Position numbers and translations under genes: made by a program
Shown here: positions 8,014 through 16,183 of the stretch, in pieces
How positions within the stretch are numbered: position 1 is the first letter of the stretch
Layout: the number at the start of each line of letters is the position of its first letter
NCBI RefSeq assembly: GCF_016735595.1
Contig: NZ_JAERRB010000003.1
Span: forward strand, 175,401 to 239,400
DNA: 64,000 nt
From: Chryseolinea lacunae
Lineage (GTDB): Bacteria; Bacteroidota; Bacteroidia; Cytophagales; Cyclobacteriaceae
Direction: 5' to 3'
Notes under the pieces: model-generated
The model's database searches: none
Seen by the model: only the letters and a program-made list of their open reading frames with translations
Told to the model about the DNA's origin: nothing

Positions 8014-8985
8014 ATGGAAGAAATATTGTATGACGAAATTCCCTCCCTCGATCTGGCCGACTTCTACGGCGATGATCCCGCGAAAAAGAAAAAGTTTGTA
8101 GCCGACCTGGGTGCTGCCTATCACAACATCGGCTTCGCCGCAATCAAGCACCATTTCCTGACTGCCGAATTGCAAGACAAGCTCTATGCCGTCATCAAAA
8201 ACTATTTTGCATTGCCCGACGATGTAAAGAAAAAATATGAGCGCACCGCGCTGGCCGGCCAACGTGGCTACACCGGCAAAGGCAAGGAACATGCAAAAGG
8301 AAGAAACACCGGAGACCTGAAAGAATTCTATCACGTGGGGCAGGAGCTTCCGGCGGCGGAACTGGCAAAAGAAGGTTATCCCGAAAACGTGTGGCCCGAC
8401 GAAGTGCCGGGCTTTAAGGCTGTAGCCAACGATGTGTATCGCGCCCTCGAAAAAACCGGCACCTACATGCTTCGCGCCATCGCGCTCTACCTGGAACTTC
8501 CTGAAAATTATTTCGACGACAAAATCAAGAACGGCAACAGCATTCTCCGCCCCATCCACTATTTCCCCATCGAAAATCCCGACGCCGTGCCGGCCGATGC
8601 CGTGCGCGCCGCCGAACATGGCGACATCAACCTCATCACGTTGCTGATGGGTGCCAGTGCCGATGGTCTGCAAGTGCTGCGCCGCGACGACAAGTGGATT
8701 CCCATCACGGCCCTGCCCGACCAACTGGTGGTGAACGTGGGCGACATGCTGGAACGTCTCACAAACAAAAAACTAAAATCGACGATACACCGCGTGGTCA
8801 ATCCTCCCCGGAGCCTCATGAACACGCCGCGCTATTCCATTCCCTTCTTCATGCATCCGCGTTCGGAAATGAGTCTCGCGGCACTGCCCGACTGTGTGGA
8901 TGCCGAACATCCCAAAGCGTGGGCCGACATCACCGCCGGCGAATTTCTGGATCAGCGCCTGCGCGAAATCGGCCTGAAGAAGTGA
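8014..8985 (+). CDS. 2-oxoglutarate/Fe(II)-dependent oxygenase, isopenicillin N synthase family
   Basis: A 323-residue non-heme iron dioxygenase with the N-terminal DIOX_N-like half and the C-terminal double-stranded beta-helix. Iron ligands His202, Asp204 (EHGDINLITLL) and His259 (STIHRVVNPP) are present. Arg273 followed by Y-S (RYSIPFF) is the usual 2-oxoglutarate-binding RxS motif. The substrate cannot be read from the sequence; relatives act on amino acids, hormones, antibiotics and ethylene precursors. There is no biosynthetic cluster around it. It is divergent from the superoxide dismutase gene and followed after 23 bases by a transporter gene on the same strand. Confidence 0.88.
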   Translation: MEEILYDEIPSLDLADFYGDDPAKKKKFVADLGAAYHNIGFAAIKHHFLTAELQDKLYAVIKNYFALPDDVKKKYERTALAGQRGYTGKGKEHAKGRNTGDLKEFYHVGQELPAAELAKEGYPENVWPDEVPGFKAVANDVYRALEKTGTYMLRAIALYLELPENYFDDKIKNGNSILRPIHYFPIENPDAVPADAVRAAEHGDINLITLLMGASADGLQVLRRDDKWIPITALPDQLVVNVGDMLERLTNKKLKSTIHRVVNPPRSLMNTPRYSIPFFMHPRSEMSLAALPDCVDAEHPKAWADITAGEFLDQRLREIGLKK

Positions 8986-9008
8986 TGACCTCCCTGACAC
9001 GCTAAGCA

Positions 9009-10208
9009 GTGGTGGTTCAACGCATCCGATATTACATCTTCCTTCGCGATGTGCTCACCCTTGCCCTTACCACATTCGGGGGGCCACAGGCGCACCTCGC
9101 CCACTTCCACAAAGTGCTTATCGACAAACGGCACTACATCACAGAAGAAGAGCTGATGGAGATCAACTCGCTGTGCCAGATCTTGCCCGGGCCAACGTCC
9201 ACCCAAACCCTCACGGCCATCGGTTTCAAAATCGGCGGACCAAACCTCGCCTACCTCACGTTGCTGGTGTGGATCATTCCGGCTGTGTCGCTCATGACGG
9301 GCGCGGCCATCATCATGTCGGGCATTGAAGCCAAAAACTGGTCGCTTGATTTCACGCGCTTCATTCAGCCCATAGCCGTAGGGTTTGTGAGTTATGGCGC
9401 CTACATGATCAGCCTCAAAACCATCAACACCAAAACCGGCATCGCGCTCATGGCCATGGCGGCCGTGGCGTCCTATTTTTTGCAAACGCCCTATGTCTTT
9501 CCCATCATCCTGCTGGTGTCGGGCTTGATCACCGCGTTGAAATACAAAGCACAACCCAAAGAGCTCGAGCAAAAAAAGGTGGTGGTGCCCTGGAACAACT
9601 TTGTGCTGTGGGCAGGCGTGCTCATCTTCGCCGCGGTGTTGGGGGGCATCACCAAGGCATTGCCTATCCGGTTGTTCGAAAATTTTTATCGCAACGGCAG
9701 TCTCGTGTTTGGTGGCGGGCAGGTATTGGCACCGTTGCTCTACACCGAGTTTGTGCAGTATGCACCAAAACCCTATCACCCCACGTCGCACGAAGAATTT
9801 CTTTCGGGCTATGCCATTGCCCAGTCGCTGCCCGGTCCGGTGTTTTCGTTCAGCTCCTACATTGGAGCGCTGTCGATGCGCGACCATGGGCTCACAGGAA
9901 AGTTGTTGGGTGCGTTGGCCTCGGCCGGTGGAATATTTTTGCCGGGCACGTTTCTTATCTTCTTCACCATACGTTTCTGGGAGAGTCTCAAAAAATACAG
10001 GGCTGTGCGCGCCTCGCTCGAGGGCATCACGGCCGCCAGTGCGGGACTTGTGGCCACTTCGGCCATCATCATGTTTCAGCCGTTGGAAAACACGGTGTTA
10101 AATTTCGTCACCACCGTCGTCACGTTCTGCCTACTGGCCTTCACGCGTATTCCGTCGCCGCTCATCATTGTCGGCGGATTGTTGCTGGGATTTATATTAA
10201 GGCGTTAG
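9009..10208 (+). CDS. Chromate transporter (ChrA) family protein
   Basis: A 399-residue inner-membrane protein with two homologous CHR domains, the long-chain ChrA layout. The first half contains FGGPQAHLAHFHKVLID and the signature QILPGPTSTQTLTAIGF. The second half repeats it as FGGGQVLAPLLY and AQSLPGPVFSFSSYIG. Family members export chromate, probably by proton exchange, but many homologues have no proven substrate. The start is GTG (9009 or 9012), placing MVVQRIRYYIFLRDV before the first helix. It ends 70 bases before a convergent gene, with no clear terminator. Confidence 0.88.
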   Translation: MVVQRIRYYIFLRDVLTLALTTFGGPQAHLAHFHKVLIDKRHYITEEELMEINSLCQILPGPTSTQTLTAIGFKIGGPNLAYLTLLVWIIPAVSLMTGAAIIMSGIEAKNWSLDFTRFIQPIAVGFVSYGAYMISLKTINTKTGIALMAMAAVASYFLQTPYVFPIILLVSGLITALKYKAQPKELEQKKVVVPWNNFVLWAGVLIFAAVLGGITKALPIRLFENFYRNGSLVFGGGQVLAPLLYTEFVQYAPKPYHPTSHEEFLSGYAIAQSLPGPVFSFSSYIGALSMRDHGLTGKLLGALASAGGIFLPGTFLIFFTIRFWESLKKYRAVRASLEGITAASAGLVATSAIIMFQPLENTVLNFVTTVVTFCLLAFTRIPSPLIIVGGLLLGFILRR

Positions 10209-10278
10209 CAAGAACTTTCGAAACGCCCATTGCTTTTCGCAATCCGTCATCCATCAAGAAAAGAAAAAGGAGGAAAGA

Positions 10279-11013
10279 TTACTTACGGCTGCCGTAGAAA
10301 AGCGTGAGGAACAATGTAGGATACATGGAATAGTTCTTCGTGCCGGGCATCATTTCTACCGTGCCGGAGTAGGCATCGAGGAGGAAGCCAGCTTCAAAAC
10401 CGGTTACCTGGCTTTTGATTGTTCCTAATTCAAAGTTCATGGCGGCCTTGAAATTCAGACCGGGTTTGATTTTGGAGTCAGACAGTCCTTCAAATAAACG
10501 GCCGGTGCCGGCAATGTAGTTGATGTTGATGCTGGGATTGTAAGGTGCCCGAACCGTGACGCCGCCAGAGCCGTTTTCGGGATAATATTCAACATAGTAA
10601 GGCGCAACGATGCCAATTGTGGGGCCCAGGGCAAATACACCTTTTATTTCAACACCTTGATGCGGAGCTTTTTTGAAGAGGATGATGTCGCGGCCGTATT
10701 GCAGGCGGATGGCGTAGAGATAGTTCGACTTGCCGTAGATGAAGAGGTTGCCGGTTTGAACGGAGTTTGTTCTGCGTTCCTGCGGGTGCTTCACGTTCAT
10801 GATCTCCAGACCAAAGGTTTCGAGCACACGATCGTTTAGCTTGTGGGCTTTTTTAAACACCAGACCGCCAATGAGGCCGCCCGAAGTATTTTTGTTGATG
10901 CCCCACGTGAATTCCGATCCATAGTCATAGCTATCCTGGGTTTGGCCAAGGGCCCCAGCAACGATCAACATCATGCAAAGGGAGAGGAGGGAAAACTTTT
11001 CGCGGCACAGCAT
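10279..11013 (-). CDS. Exported, probably outer-membrane beta-barrel protein of unknown function
   Basis: A protein of about 244 residues if translation starts at the second Met (11013), which gives a clean signal peptide (MLCREKFSLLSLC to ALGQ); the frame is open to 11067, giving 262. The mature part alternates hydrophobic and polar residues with many aromatic strand ends and finishes TLFLTLFYGSRK, as in small outer-membrane barrels. The stretch SSELTWG-like opening and GGLVFKKAHKL suggest a family restricted to Bacteroidota. No function is recognised. It is divergent from the osmC-like gene, with a perfect inverted repeat between them. Confidence 0.7.
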   Translation of the reverse strand: MLCREKFSLLSLCMMLIVAGALGQTQDSYDYGSEFTWGINKNTSGGLIGGLVFKKAHKLNDRVLETFGLEIMNVKHPQERRTNSVQTGNLFIYGKSNYLYAIRLQYGRDIILFKKAPHQGVEIKGVFALGPTIGIVAPYYVEYYPENGSGGVTVRAPYNPSININYIAGTGRLFEGLSDSKIKPGLNFKAAMNFELGTIKSQVTGFEAGFLLDAYSGTVEMMPGTKNYSMYPTLFLTLFYGSRK

Positions 11014-11038
11014 CTGAACTCGAATCTTTACGATAAAT

Positions 11039-11058
11039 TTAGGTTTAAAATTACCTAA
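11039..11058. promoter_or_regulatory. Inverted repeat in the divergent region before the osmC-like gene
   Basis: TTAGGT (11039-11044) and ACCTAA (11053-11058) are perfect inverted copies separated by eight A/T bases. The site lies between the divergent starts at 11013 and 11087, so it could be an operator for either gene. No regulator is identified. Confidence 0.35.
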
Positions 11059-11086
11059 CGCAAGCACTTCACTATAAGTATTCTCT

Positions 11087-11491
11087 ATGGTTTCTATGAC
11101 CGGGTATTACAAGGGCGAATTGAGAACCGAACTCACCCACCTCAAATCGGGCAACGTGGTGATAACGGATGCACCACCCGATAACAACGGCAAGGGCGAA
11201 GCTTTTAGCCCTACCGACCTCACGTGTGCCTCCCTGAACAGCTGCATGATGACCCTGATGGGCATTCTGGCACAGCGCGAAAACATCGAATTGACGGGTC
11301 TTCGTTCCGAAATCGTGAAAATTATGAACCCGGCACCCCGAAAAATCGCCGAAATCCAGATCACCTTCACCCACGACAACCTCGTGGCCACCGACGTTCA
11401 AAAAGAAAAACTGAAACGTGCCGCCCTCACCTGCCCGGTGGCCCTCAGCCTTTCCGAAAACGTGAAGCAAAACATAGTCTTCAACTTTTGA
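11087..11491 (+). CDS. OsmC/Ohr family protein
   Basis: A 134-residue protein of the OsmC fold, a homodimeric thiol peroxidase family that reduces organic hydroperoxides. The two expected cysteines are present: Cys53 (with Cys47 nearby) in the central helix TCASLNSCMMTLMG, and Cys116 in LTCPVALSLS near the C-terminus. The sequence is closer to the YhfA/OsmC branch than to Ohr proper; this is a judgement from memory. Its 3' end overlaps the convergent ytxJ by 11 bases. Confidence 0.88.
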   Translation: MVSMTGYYKGELRTELTHLKSGNVVITDAPPDNNGKGEAFSPTDLTCASLNSCMMTLMGILAQRENIELTGLRSEIVKIMNPAPRKIAEIQITFTHDNLVATDVQKEKLKRAALTCPVALSLSENVKQNIVFNF

Positions 11492-11819
11492 TGGCGTCGC
11501 GAATGGCGCGATAGTCAATGGCCATGTGCGAGCGGTCGTAGACGGCCTCACCGTTTTCGATGATGAGCACCTGCGGTGATTCGTGCTCTACCTGAAACTG
11601 CTCGGCAATGCGGTTGGAGATGGCGCGGAACGAAATCAGATCGAGGAAATAGGGTTTCATGTCCATTTCGTCGTCCTTCCAGTTTCGCTCCAGGCGGTCC
11701 AAGGCCATGCGACTGACGGAACAACTGGTGCTGTGCTTGAAGATCAGCACCCGCTTATTTTTGGACTCCTCCAGGATTTGTTCCACCTGCTGAGGAGAAT
11801 TCAACTCGCTCCACTTCAT
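11481..11819 (-). CDS. ytxJ: Bacillithiol-system redox-active protein YtxJ (BrxC-like)
   Basis: A 112-residue thioredoxin-fold protein of the YtxJ family, proposed to work as a monothiol bacilliredoxin that removes bacillithiol from oxidised proteins. The active site is HSTSCSVSRMA with a single Cys33, followed by the cis-Pro segment ESPQVLII typical of the fold. bshC at 30855-32423 in the same window makes bacillithiol synthesis plausible in this organism. The gene starts six bases after the stop of the repetitive 712-residue protein, so the two are probably cotranscribed. Its end overlaps the osmC-like gene. Confidence 0.88.
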   Translation of the reverse strand: MKWSELNSPQQVEQILEESKNKRVLIFKHSTSCSVSRMALDRLERNWKDDEMDMKPYFLDLISFRAISNRIAEQFQVEHESPQVLIIENGEAVYDRSHMAIDYRAIRDAIKS

Positions 11820-11825
11820 AACTTA

Positions 11826-13964
11826 TTAGTCATTCCACATGCCCTCTTCACCTTTGTCGTAGCGGGGCTTTCTGCCCTTGTCTTTCAGGTGTTCGGGTTG
11901 TGTTTCCTGTTTCTTGAATAAACGCGCCCACCACAGTTTAAAGTTCGTGAGCATGTCTCTTTCTCCGTCAACGTTGTTTTTGTTTGTTTTGATGAACTTG
12001 GTGTCGGGGTGCAGCGCGCGGTTCTTTTCAAACAGCTCGAACTTGCGCATTTTGATGTTTCCCTGATAGGCCTGCGACCGCGCAAAGGCCTTGCTTGGTT
12101 CGCGTGTCCGCTGCGCGTCTTTGGCGCTGCTGGGGTTGTGTATGTAGTCCCAGTTGCGTCTCACACTGCGGGCATATTCGCTGGCCTTCACCGTGGCTTT
12201 GGTGGGCTTTATGCCCGGCATCGATCCTTCGGCGGCGTGAGGGCGTTTGCCATATTCTTTTTGTTTCACTTTCACCTGCAGGTTACCGGCCTGATAGGTT
12301 GCCTCGGTGGGTTTCAATTTCAGCAACGCGTCTTCGTGCGAATTTTTATTTCGAACATAGGCTCTGCGTTTTTTCTTGATCTGCAATCCCTGAGAGTCGT
12401 CGTTCAACGGCATCTTCGACACCAACGGTTCTTCGTTGTTATTCCACAATTTGCCGCTCACACTTCCACCACCTTTTTCGGGGCGATGGCTCTTGAGGTT
12501 GCCTTGAAAGTAGCCTTCCTTTCCGCCATTCTTGGGGAGAAGCTGCGGAAGGGAATGTCCTTTATTGTTCCAAAGTTTTCCACTCACACTTCCCCCGCCT
12601 TTGTCGGGGCGATGGCCTTTCAGATTTCCCTGAAATAACGCTACCTGTGCACCGCGTTTGAATGTGCGGGGCAGGGCTTGCTGATTGTTGTTCCAAAGTT
12701 TTCCGCTCACGCTTCCGCCTCCTTTTTGAGGGCGGCTCGATTTGATGTTGCCCTGAAAAAGTGCTACGCCAGCGCCTTGTTTGGGTGCGCGCGGTGGCAG
12801 CGGCTGGCCCTGGTTGTTCCAGCCCCCTCCACTCGCACTTCCGCCTCCGCGATTGGTGCGGCGGCCTTTCATGTTTTCGTATTTGCGCATCCCATTGATG
12901 CCCATGCCTGGACCCTTGGGAGGCAACGGACCAGTGCCCGTGCGGCTTTCTCCGGATTTGGTTGCCGAAATGTGACCACCTCTGAATCTGCCTTTGAATG
13001 GACGATCGCCACGCGAAGCAGAGTTATAACGCTTGGGCAAAATGGGCGTGCCCTCGACCGATTTCTTACTGGTGAAATTTCTTCCGCGCACGCGTCGGCC
13101 AGCCACGTCGCCCGTCCACGCATTTTCGCCGCGGCGTGTAGCCGAACGGTAGCCGCCCGATCCACCTTTGTAGGGCCTGTCGCCTGCTCGCGATCTGCGC
13201 CCGGCGTAGGGTTTGAAGGTTGGGGCGATGACGCCGCCATGAGGTGTTTCAAAATTTTTGGAGCGCAGTCTTCGTCCGGCCAGATCGGTTGTGGTGGCCT
13301 TTTCGCGTTTGCGTTTAGGACGCGGAAAGTTTGCCCATACGTTGATGCTTTTGCGCGCCGTGAAAGATTGTGATCCCGATCGCGGACTGATACGTGGCTT
13401 GGCACCGCCTTGTCGCGGCTCGGGGCCCTGAAGCCGCTTCAGCCTGTTGAGCGCGCTGCGGTTATTCACCACACTTTGGCTGGAGCGTGGCTTTGATGAA
13501 GGGTTGTGCGTATACTTTCCGTATTGCGGATAAACGTTGCGTGAACTTCCGGTCGACTCGCGCGAGCGGATGCGGCGACCCGTAATGTCGCCCTTCCAGG
13601 CTTTTTGCCGACTTTGGGGTTGGCGTGAAAAAATTGGCCGGATGGGTTTGCCTGGACGGTCACTGCCGGAGGCTCTGCGGCGCGAAGAAGGCGAACGATT
13701 GGCATTGCTGGCCATGGACCGCTCGCTTGAACGAATGCGTTTTTTGTTTTTCGAACGACGGCTTGGGCCACTGCGTGCTCCGCCAGTGTCGGGCTTGCGT
13801 GACGCGGGAGGCCGGAAGCGTGTTTCGCGGTTTGAAGGCGCCTTGTCGCCCTTGGTGTTTTGACTATGGGCAACGGCCGAAAGGCACATCATTACGATGA
13901 CCAATCCCAGGAATTTCCAGGTTGCTGAAAAAGTGGACGAGGTATGGTGCGCGTTTGCGTTCAA
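11826..13964 (-). CDS. Repetitive, strongly basic exported protein of unknown function
   Basis: A 712-residue protein that I cannot assign to a function. It begins at a TTG (no ATG is available) with a signal-like segment (FLGLVIVMMCLSAVAHSQ). The body is very rich in Arg, Lys, Gly, Ser and Asn and looks mostly disordered. Two repeat families are visible. In residues about 120-300, three copies of a motif like GDxxGRRxRxRNF occur (GDITGRRIRSRES, TDLAGRRLRSKNF, GDVAGRRVRGRNF). In residues about 365-508, four units of about 41 residues carry RPxKGGGSVSGKLWNN and ALFQGNLKS. The C-terminus (residues about 650-712) is conserved-looking and ends RKPRYDKGEEGMWND. It lies directly upstream of ytxJ. 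Confidence 0.8.
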   Translation of the reverse strand: MNANAHHTSSTFSATWKFLGLVIVMMCLSAVAHSQNTKGDKAPSNRETRFRPPASRKPDTGGARSGPSRRSKNKKRIRSSERSMASNANRSPSSRRRASGSDRPGKPIRPIFSRQPQSRQKAWKGDITGRRIRSRESTGSSRNVYPQYGKYTHNPSSKPRSSQSVVNNRSALNRLKRLQGPEPRQGGAKPRISPRSGSQSFTARKSINVWANFPRPKRKREKATTTDLAGRRLRSKNFETPHGGVIAPTFKPYAGRRSRAGDRPYKGGSGGYRSATRRGENAWTGDVAGRRVRGRNFTSKKSVEGTPILPKRYNSASRGDRPFKGRFRGGHISATKSGESRTGTGPLPPKGPGMGINGMRKYENMKGRRTNRGGGSASGGGWNNQGQPLPPRAPKQGAGVALFQGNIKSSRPQKGGGSVSGKLWNNNQQALPRTFKRGAQVALFQGNLKGHRPDKGGGSVSGKLWNNKGHSLPQLLPKNGGKEGYFQGNLKSHRPEKGGGSVSGKLWNNNEEPLVSKMPLNDDSQGLQIKKKRRAYVRNKNSHEDALLKLKPTEATYQAGNLQVKVKQKEYGKRPHAAEGSMPGIKPTKATVKASEYARSVRRNWDYIHNPSSAKDAQRTREPSKAFARSQAYQGNIKMRKFELFEKNRALHPDTKFIKTNKNNVDGERDMLTNFKLWWARLFKKQETQPEHLKDKGRKPRYDKGEEGMWND
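12441..12871. repeat. Tandem coding repeat, about 123-126 bases per unit, four units
   Basis: Four units begin near 12441, 12566, 12689 and 12814, each containing a version of 'ttgttccaaagttttcc' on the plus strand. They encode the RPxKGGGSVSGKLWNN units of the exported repetitive protein. The spacing is a multiple of three and the reading frame is kept throughout, so this is protein repetition rather than a separate DNA element. Confidence 0.85.
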
Positions 13965-14076
13965 AAAATGGTATCAGAAACAGGCTAAGTTAAAGAAAAA
14001 TCCTGGAATGCTTTTCAGGCCCCGTTCTGGTCTTCAAAACGCCAGCCGAACGGGCTTTCTTTTCCGGTAGCCCGAA

Positions 14077-16056
14077 TTAAAATTTCAGCAGGTCTTCAAT
14101 GGCCGCCTTCAGTCGTCCCTTGGGCAAAAAGTTTTGTTCCAGGGTCGGGGCAAACGGAATGGCCGTGTCGAGCGAGGCCACCCGTTTCACGGGGGCATCG
14201 AGCCACGAAAAGCAATTTTCATTTATCCAAGCACTGATCTCCGCGCCGATTCCTCCCGTGAGGGTGTCTTCGTGGAGGATGAGTACGCGATTTGTTTTCT
14301 TCACGGTTTCGGCCACCATGTCGGCGTCCCAGGGCAACAAGGTGCACAGGTCGATGAGGTCGGCTTTCACCCCGGGCATGCCAGCCAGGATTTCGGTTGC
14401 CCAATGCACGCCCATGCCATAGGTGATAATGGAAAGATCGCTGCCTTCTAAAACGCGTTTTGCCTTTCCAATTTCAACCGTATAGTAGTCGTCGGGAATG
14501 GTGTCTTTGATGGATCGATACAAGAACTTGTGTTCGAAATACAGCACAGGATTTGGATCCTCCAGGGCTGCACACAACAGTCCTTTGGCATCATAAGGAT
14601 TGGAAGGGTAAACAATTTTTAAGCCCGGTGTGTGAAAGAACCAGGCTTCGTTGCTCTGCGAATGAAAGGGGCCCGCGGCCGTGCCTGCACCGGTGGGCAT
14701 GCGCACCACCACATCGGCGGCCTGTCCCCAGCGCCAGTGTGCCTTGGCCAGGTTGTTCACAATCTGATTGAAGGCCTCGGTCACAAAATCGGCAAACTGC
14801 ATTTCCACCATGGCCTTCATGCCTTTGATGGACAACCCCAGGCCTGCGCCGGCAATGGCCGACTCGCAGATGGGCGTGTTGCGCACCCGTGCCTTTCCAA
14901 ATTTTTCTACAAAACCGTCCGTGATTTTGAACACGCCTCCATACTCGGCAATGTCTTGTCCCATCAACACCAGGTTGTCGTGCCTCTCCATGCTTTGACG
15001 CAATCCGTCGCTGATGGCATCGATGAAACGCTTCTCCGATTTCTGTTCGGATGCCGGCGCCACCACGGTCTGCTGAAAGGGCGCATGCACATCGCGCACC
15101 TCGACTTCGGTGTTAGGCTCAGGATGTTTTTCTGCGAACGCAGTAGCCAGACCTTCTTCGATTTCTTTTTTTATGTTCAGCCGGAGCTCTTGGGCAAACA
15201 AGGCATCGATCACGCCTTCCTTCAGCAAAAATTGCTCGTAGTTTTCCAGGGGATCTTTTTTGGCCCACTCGTCCATCAATTCCTTCGGCACATACTTGGT
15301 GCCCGAAGCTTCTTCATGTCCGCGCATGCGGAATGTACGGCACTCCAGCAGCACGGGTCTGGGTTGCTCGCGCAGGTTTTCGGCCAGCAGCCTCATGGTG
15401 TCATACACTTCCAGAATGTTGTTGCCGTCGATGCTGTAGGCGTCGATGCCATAGCCGATGCCCTTGTCGGCAAAGCTCTCGCAGCGGAATTGCTCCTGGC
15501 TTGGGGTGGACAATCCATAGCCGTTGTTTTCGATCACAAAGATCACGGGCAAGTCCCACACGGCGGCCACATTCACGGCCTCGTGAAAATCGCCTTCGCT
15601 GGTGCCGCCGTCGCCGTTGAACACCACCGTCACTTTTTTCTCGTGCTTCAGTTTGCTGGCCAGCGCGATGCCATCGGCCACACCGTTTTGCGGGCCGAGG
15701 TGCGAAATCATGCCTACGATGTGATGTTCGTTGGTGCCAAAATGAAAGGAGCGGTCGCGCCCTTTGGTGTAGCCCATGGGTGTGCCTTGCCATTGGGCAA
15801 ACAACCTTTCGAACGGCATGTTGCGTCCGGTGAACACACCCAGGTTCCGGTGCATGGGCAGTATGTATTCGTCTGCTTCCAGCGCCTGCGTGATGCCCAC
15901 GGCAATGGCTTCCTGCCCGATGCCGCTAAACCACTTGCTGATTTTGTTCTGACGAAGCAGGATGAGCATTTTTTCTTCGATGAGGCGGGGACGAAGCAGG
16001 GCTTCATACAGATTTTTCAGGGTGCTGTCGCTTAAATGCTTTTTCTGGAAGATCAT
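14077..16056 (-). CDS. 2-oxoacid dehydrogenase E1, fused alpha and beta subunits
   Basis: Thiamine-diphosphate E1 component that decarboxylates a 2-oxoacid and passes the acyl group to the lipoyl E2 subunit. The start is taken at 16056 (MIFQKKHLSDSTL, 659 residues); the longer open frame to 16152 adds residues unlike the family. Residues about 1-330 are the alpha part, with the ThDP motif opening at GDGG (residues 148-151) and closing at NNGYG near residue 176. Residues about 345-659 are the beta part (DAISDGLRQSM to the C-terminus). Separate alpha and beta genes are commoner elsewhere; the fusion is typical of Bacteroidota. Branched-chain oxoacids are the likely substrate, but pyruvate cannot be excluded. 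Confidence 0.9.
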   Translation of the reverse strand: MIFQKKHLSDSTLKNLYEALLRPRLIEEKMLILLRQNKISKWFSGIGQEAIAVGITQALEADEYILPMHRNLGVFTGRNMPFERLFAQWQGTPMGYTKGRDRSFHFGTNEHHIVGMISHLGPQNGVADGIALASKLKHEKKVTVVFNGDGGTSEGDFHEAVNVAAVWDLPVIFVIENNGYGLSTPSQEQFRCESFADKGIGYGIDAYSIDGNNILEVYDTMRLLAENLREQPRPVLLECRTFRMRGHEEASGTKYVPKELMDEWAKKDPLENYEQFLLKEGVIDALFAQELRLNIKKEIEEGLATAFAEKHPEPNTEVEVRDVHAPFQQTVVAPASEQKSEKRFIDAISDGLRQSMERHDNLVLMGQDIAEYGGVFKITDGFVEKFGKARVRNTPICESAIAGAGLGLSIKGMKAMVEMQFADFVTEAFNQIVNNLAKAHWRWGQAADVVVRMPTGAGTAAGPFHSQSNEAWFFHTPGLKIVYPSNPYDAKGLLCAALEDPNPVLYFEHKFLYRSIKDTIPDDYYTVEIGKAKRVLEGSDLSIITYGMGVHWATEILAGMPGVKADLIDLCTLLPWDADMVAETVKKTNRVLILHEDTLTGGIGAEISAWINENCFSWLDAPVKRVASLDTAIPFAPTLEQNFLPKGRLKAAIEDLLKF

Positions 16057-16076
16057 AGGCACGAGAAAATGTGGCG

Positions 16077-16084
16077 CAAAGTTA
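16077..16084 (-). promoter_or_regulatory. -7 element of the E1 gene promoter
   Basis: On the minus strand TAACTTTG fits TAnnTTTG exactly, 20 bases before the chosen ATG (16056). It supports that start over the one at 16152, which would lie upstream of the promoter. No good -33 element was seen. Confidence 0.5.
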
Positions 16085-16183
16085 ATCGAGTTTTTCAGTC
16101 CTGGATTGGGTTGAGTGCCTTTTACAAACCTTTGAAATGCAGGGAAAAACATCTATACTGGCTACTGGATCAACATCTTGTAC

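Noticed and set aside
12441-12871. Regular ~125-base repeats considered as a CRISPR array or noncoding repeat
   Set aside because: There are no short identical repeats with unique spacers. The units keep one reading frame and encode protein repeats.
14632-16035. Open frame of 467 codons antisense to the E1 fusion gene
   Set aside because: The minus strand holds intact E1 motifs over the same bases; the plus-strand translation is a His/Gly-rich shadow.
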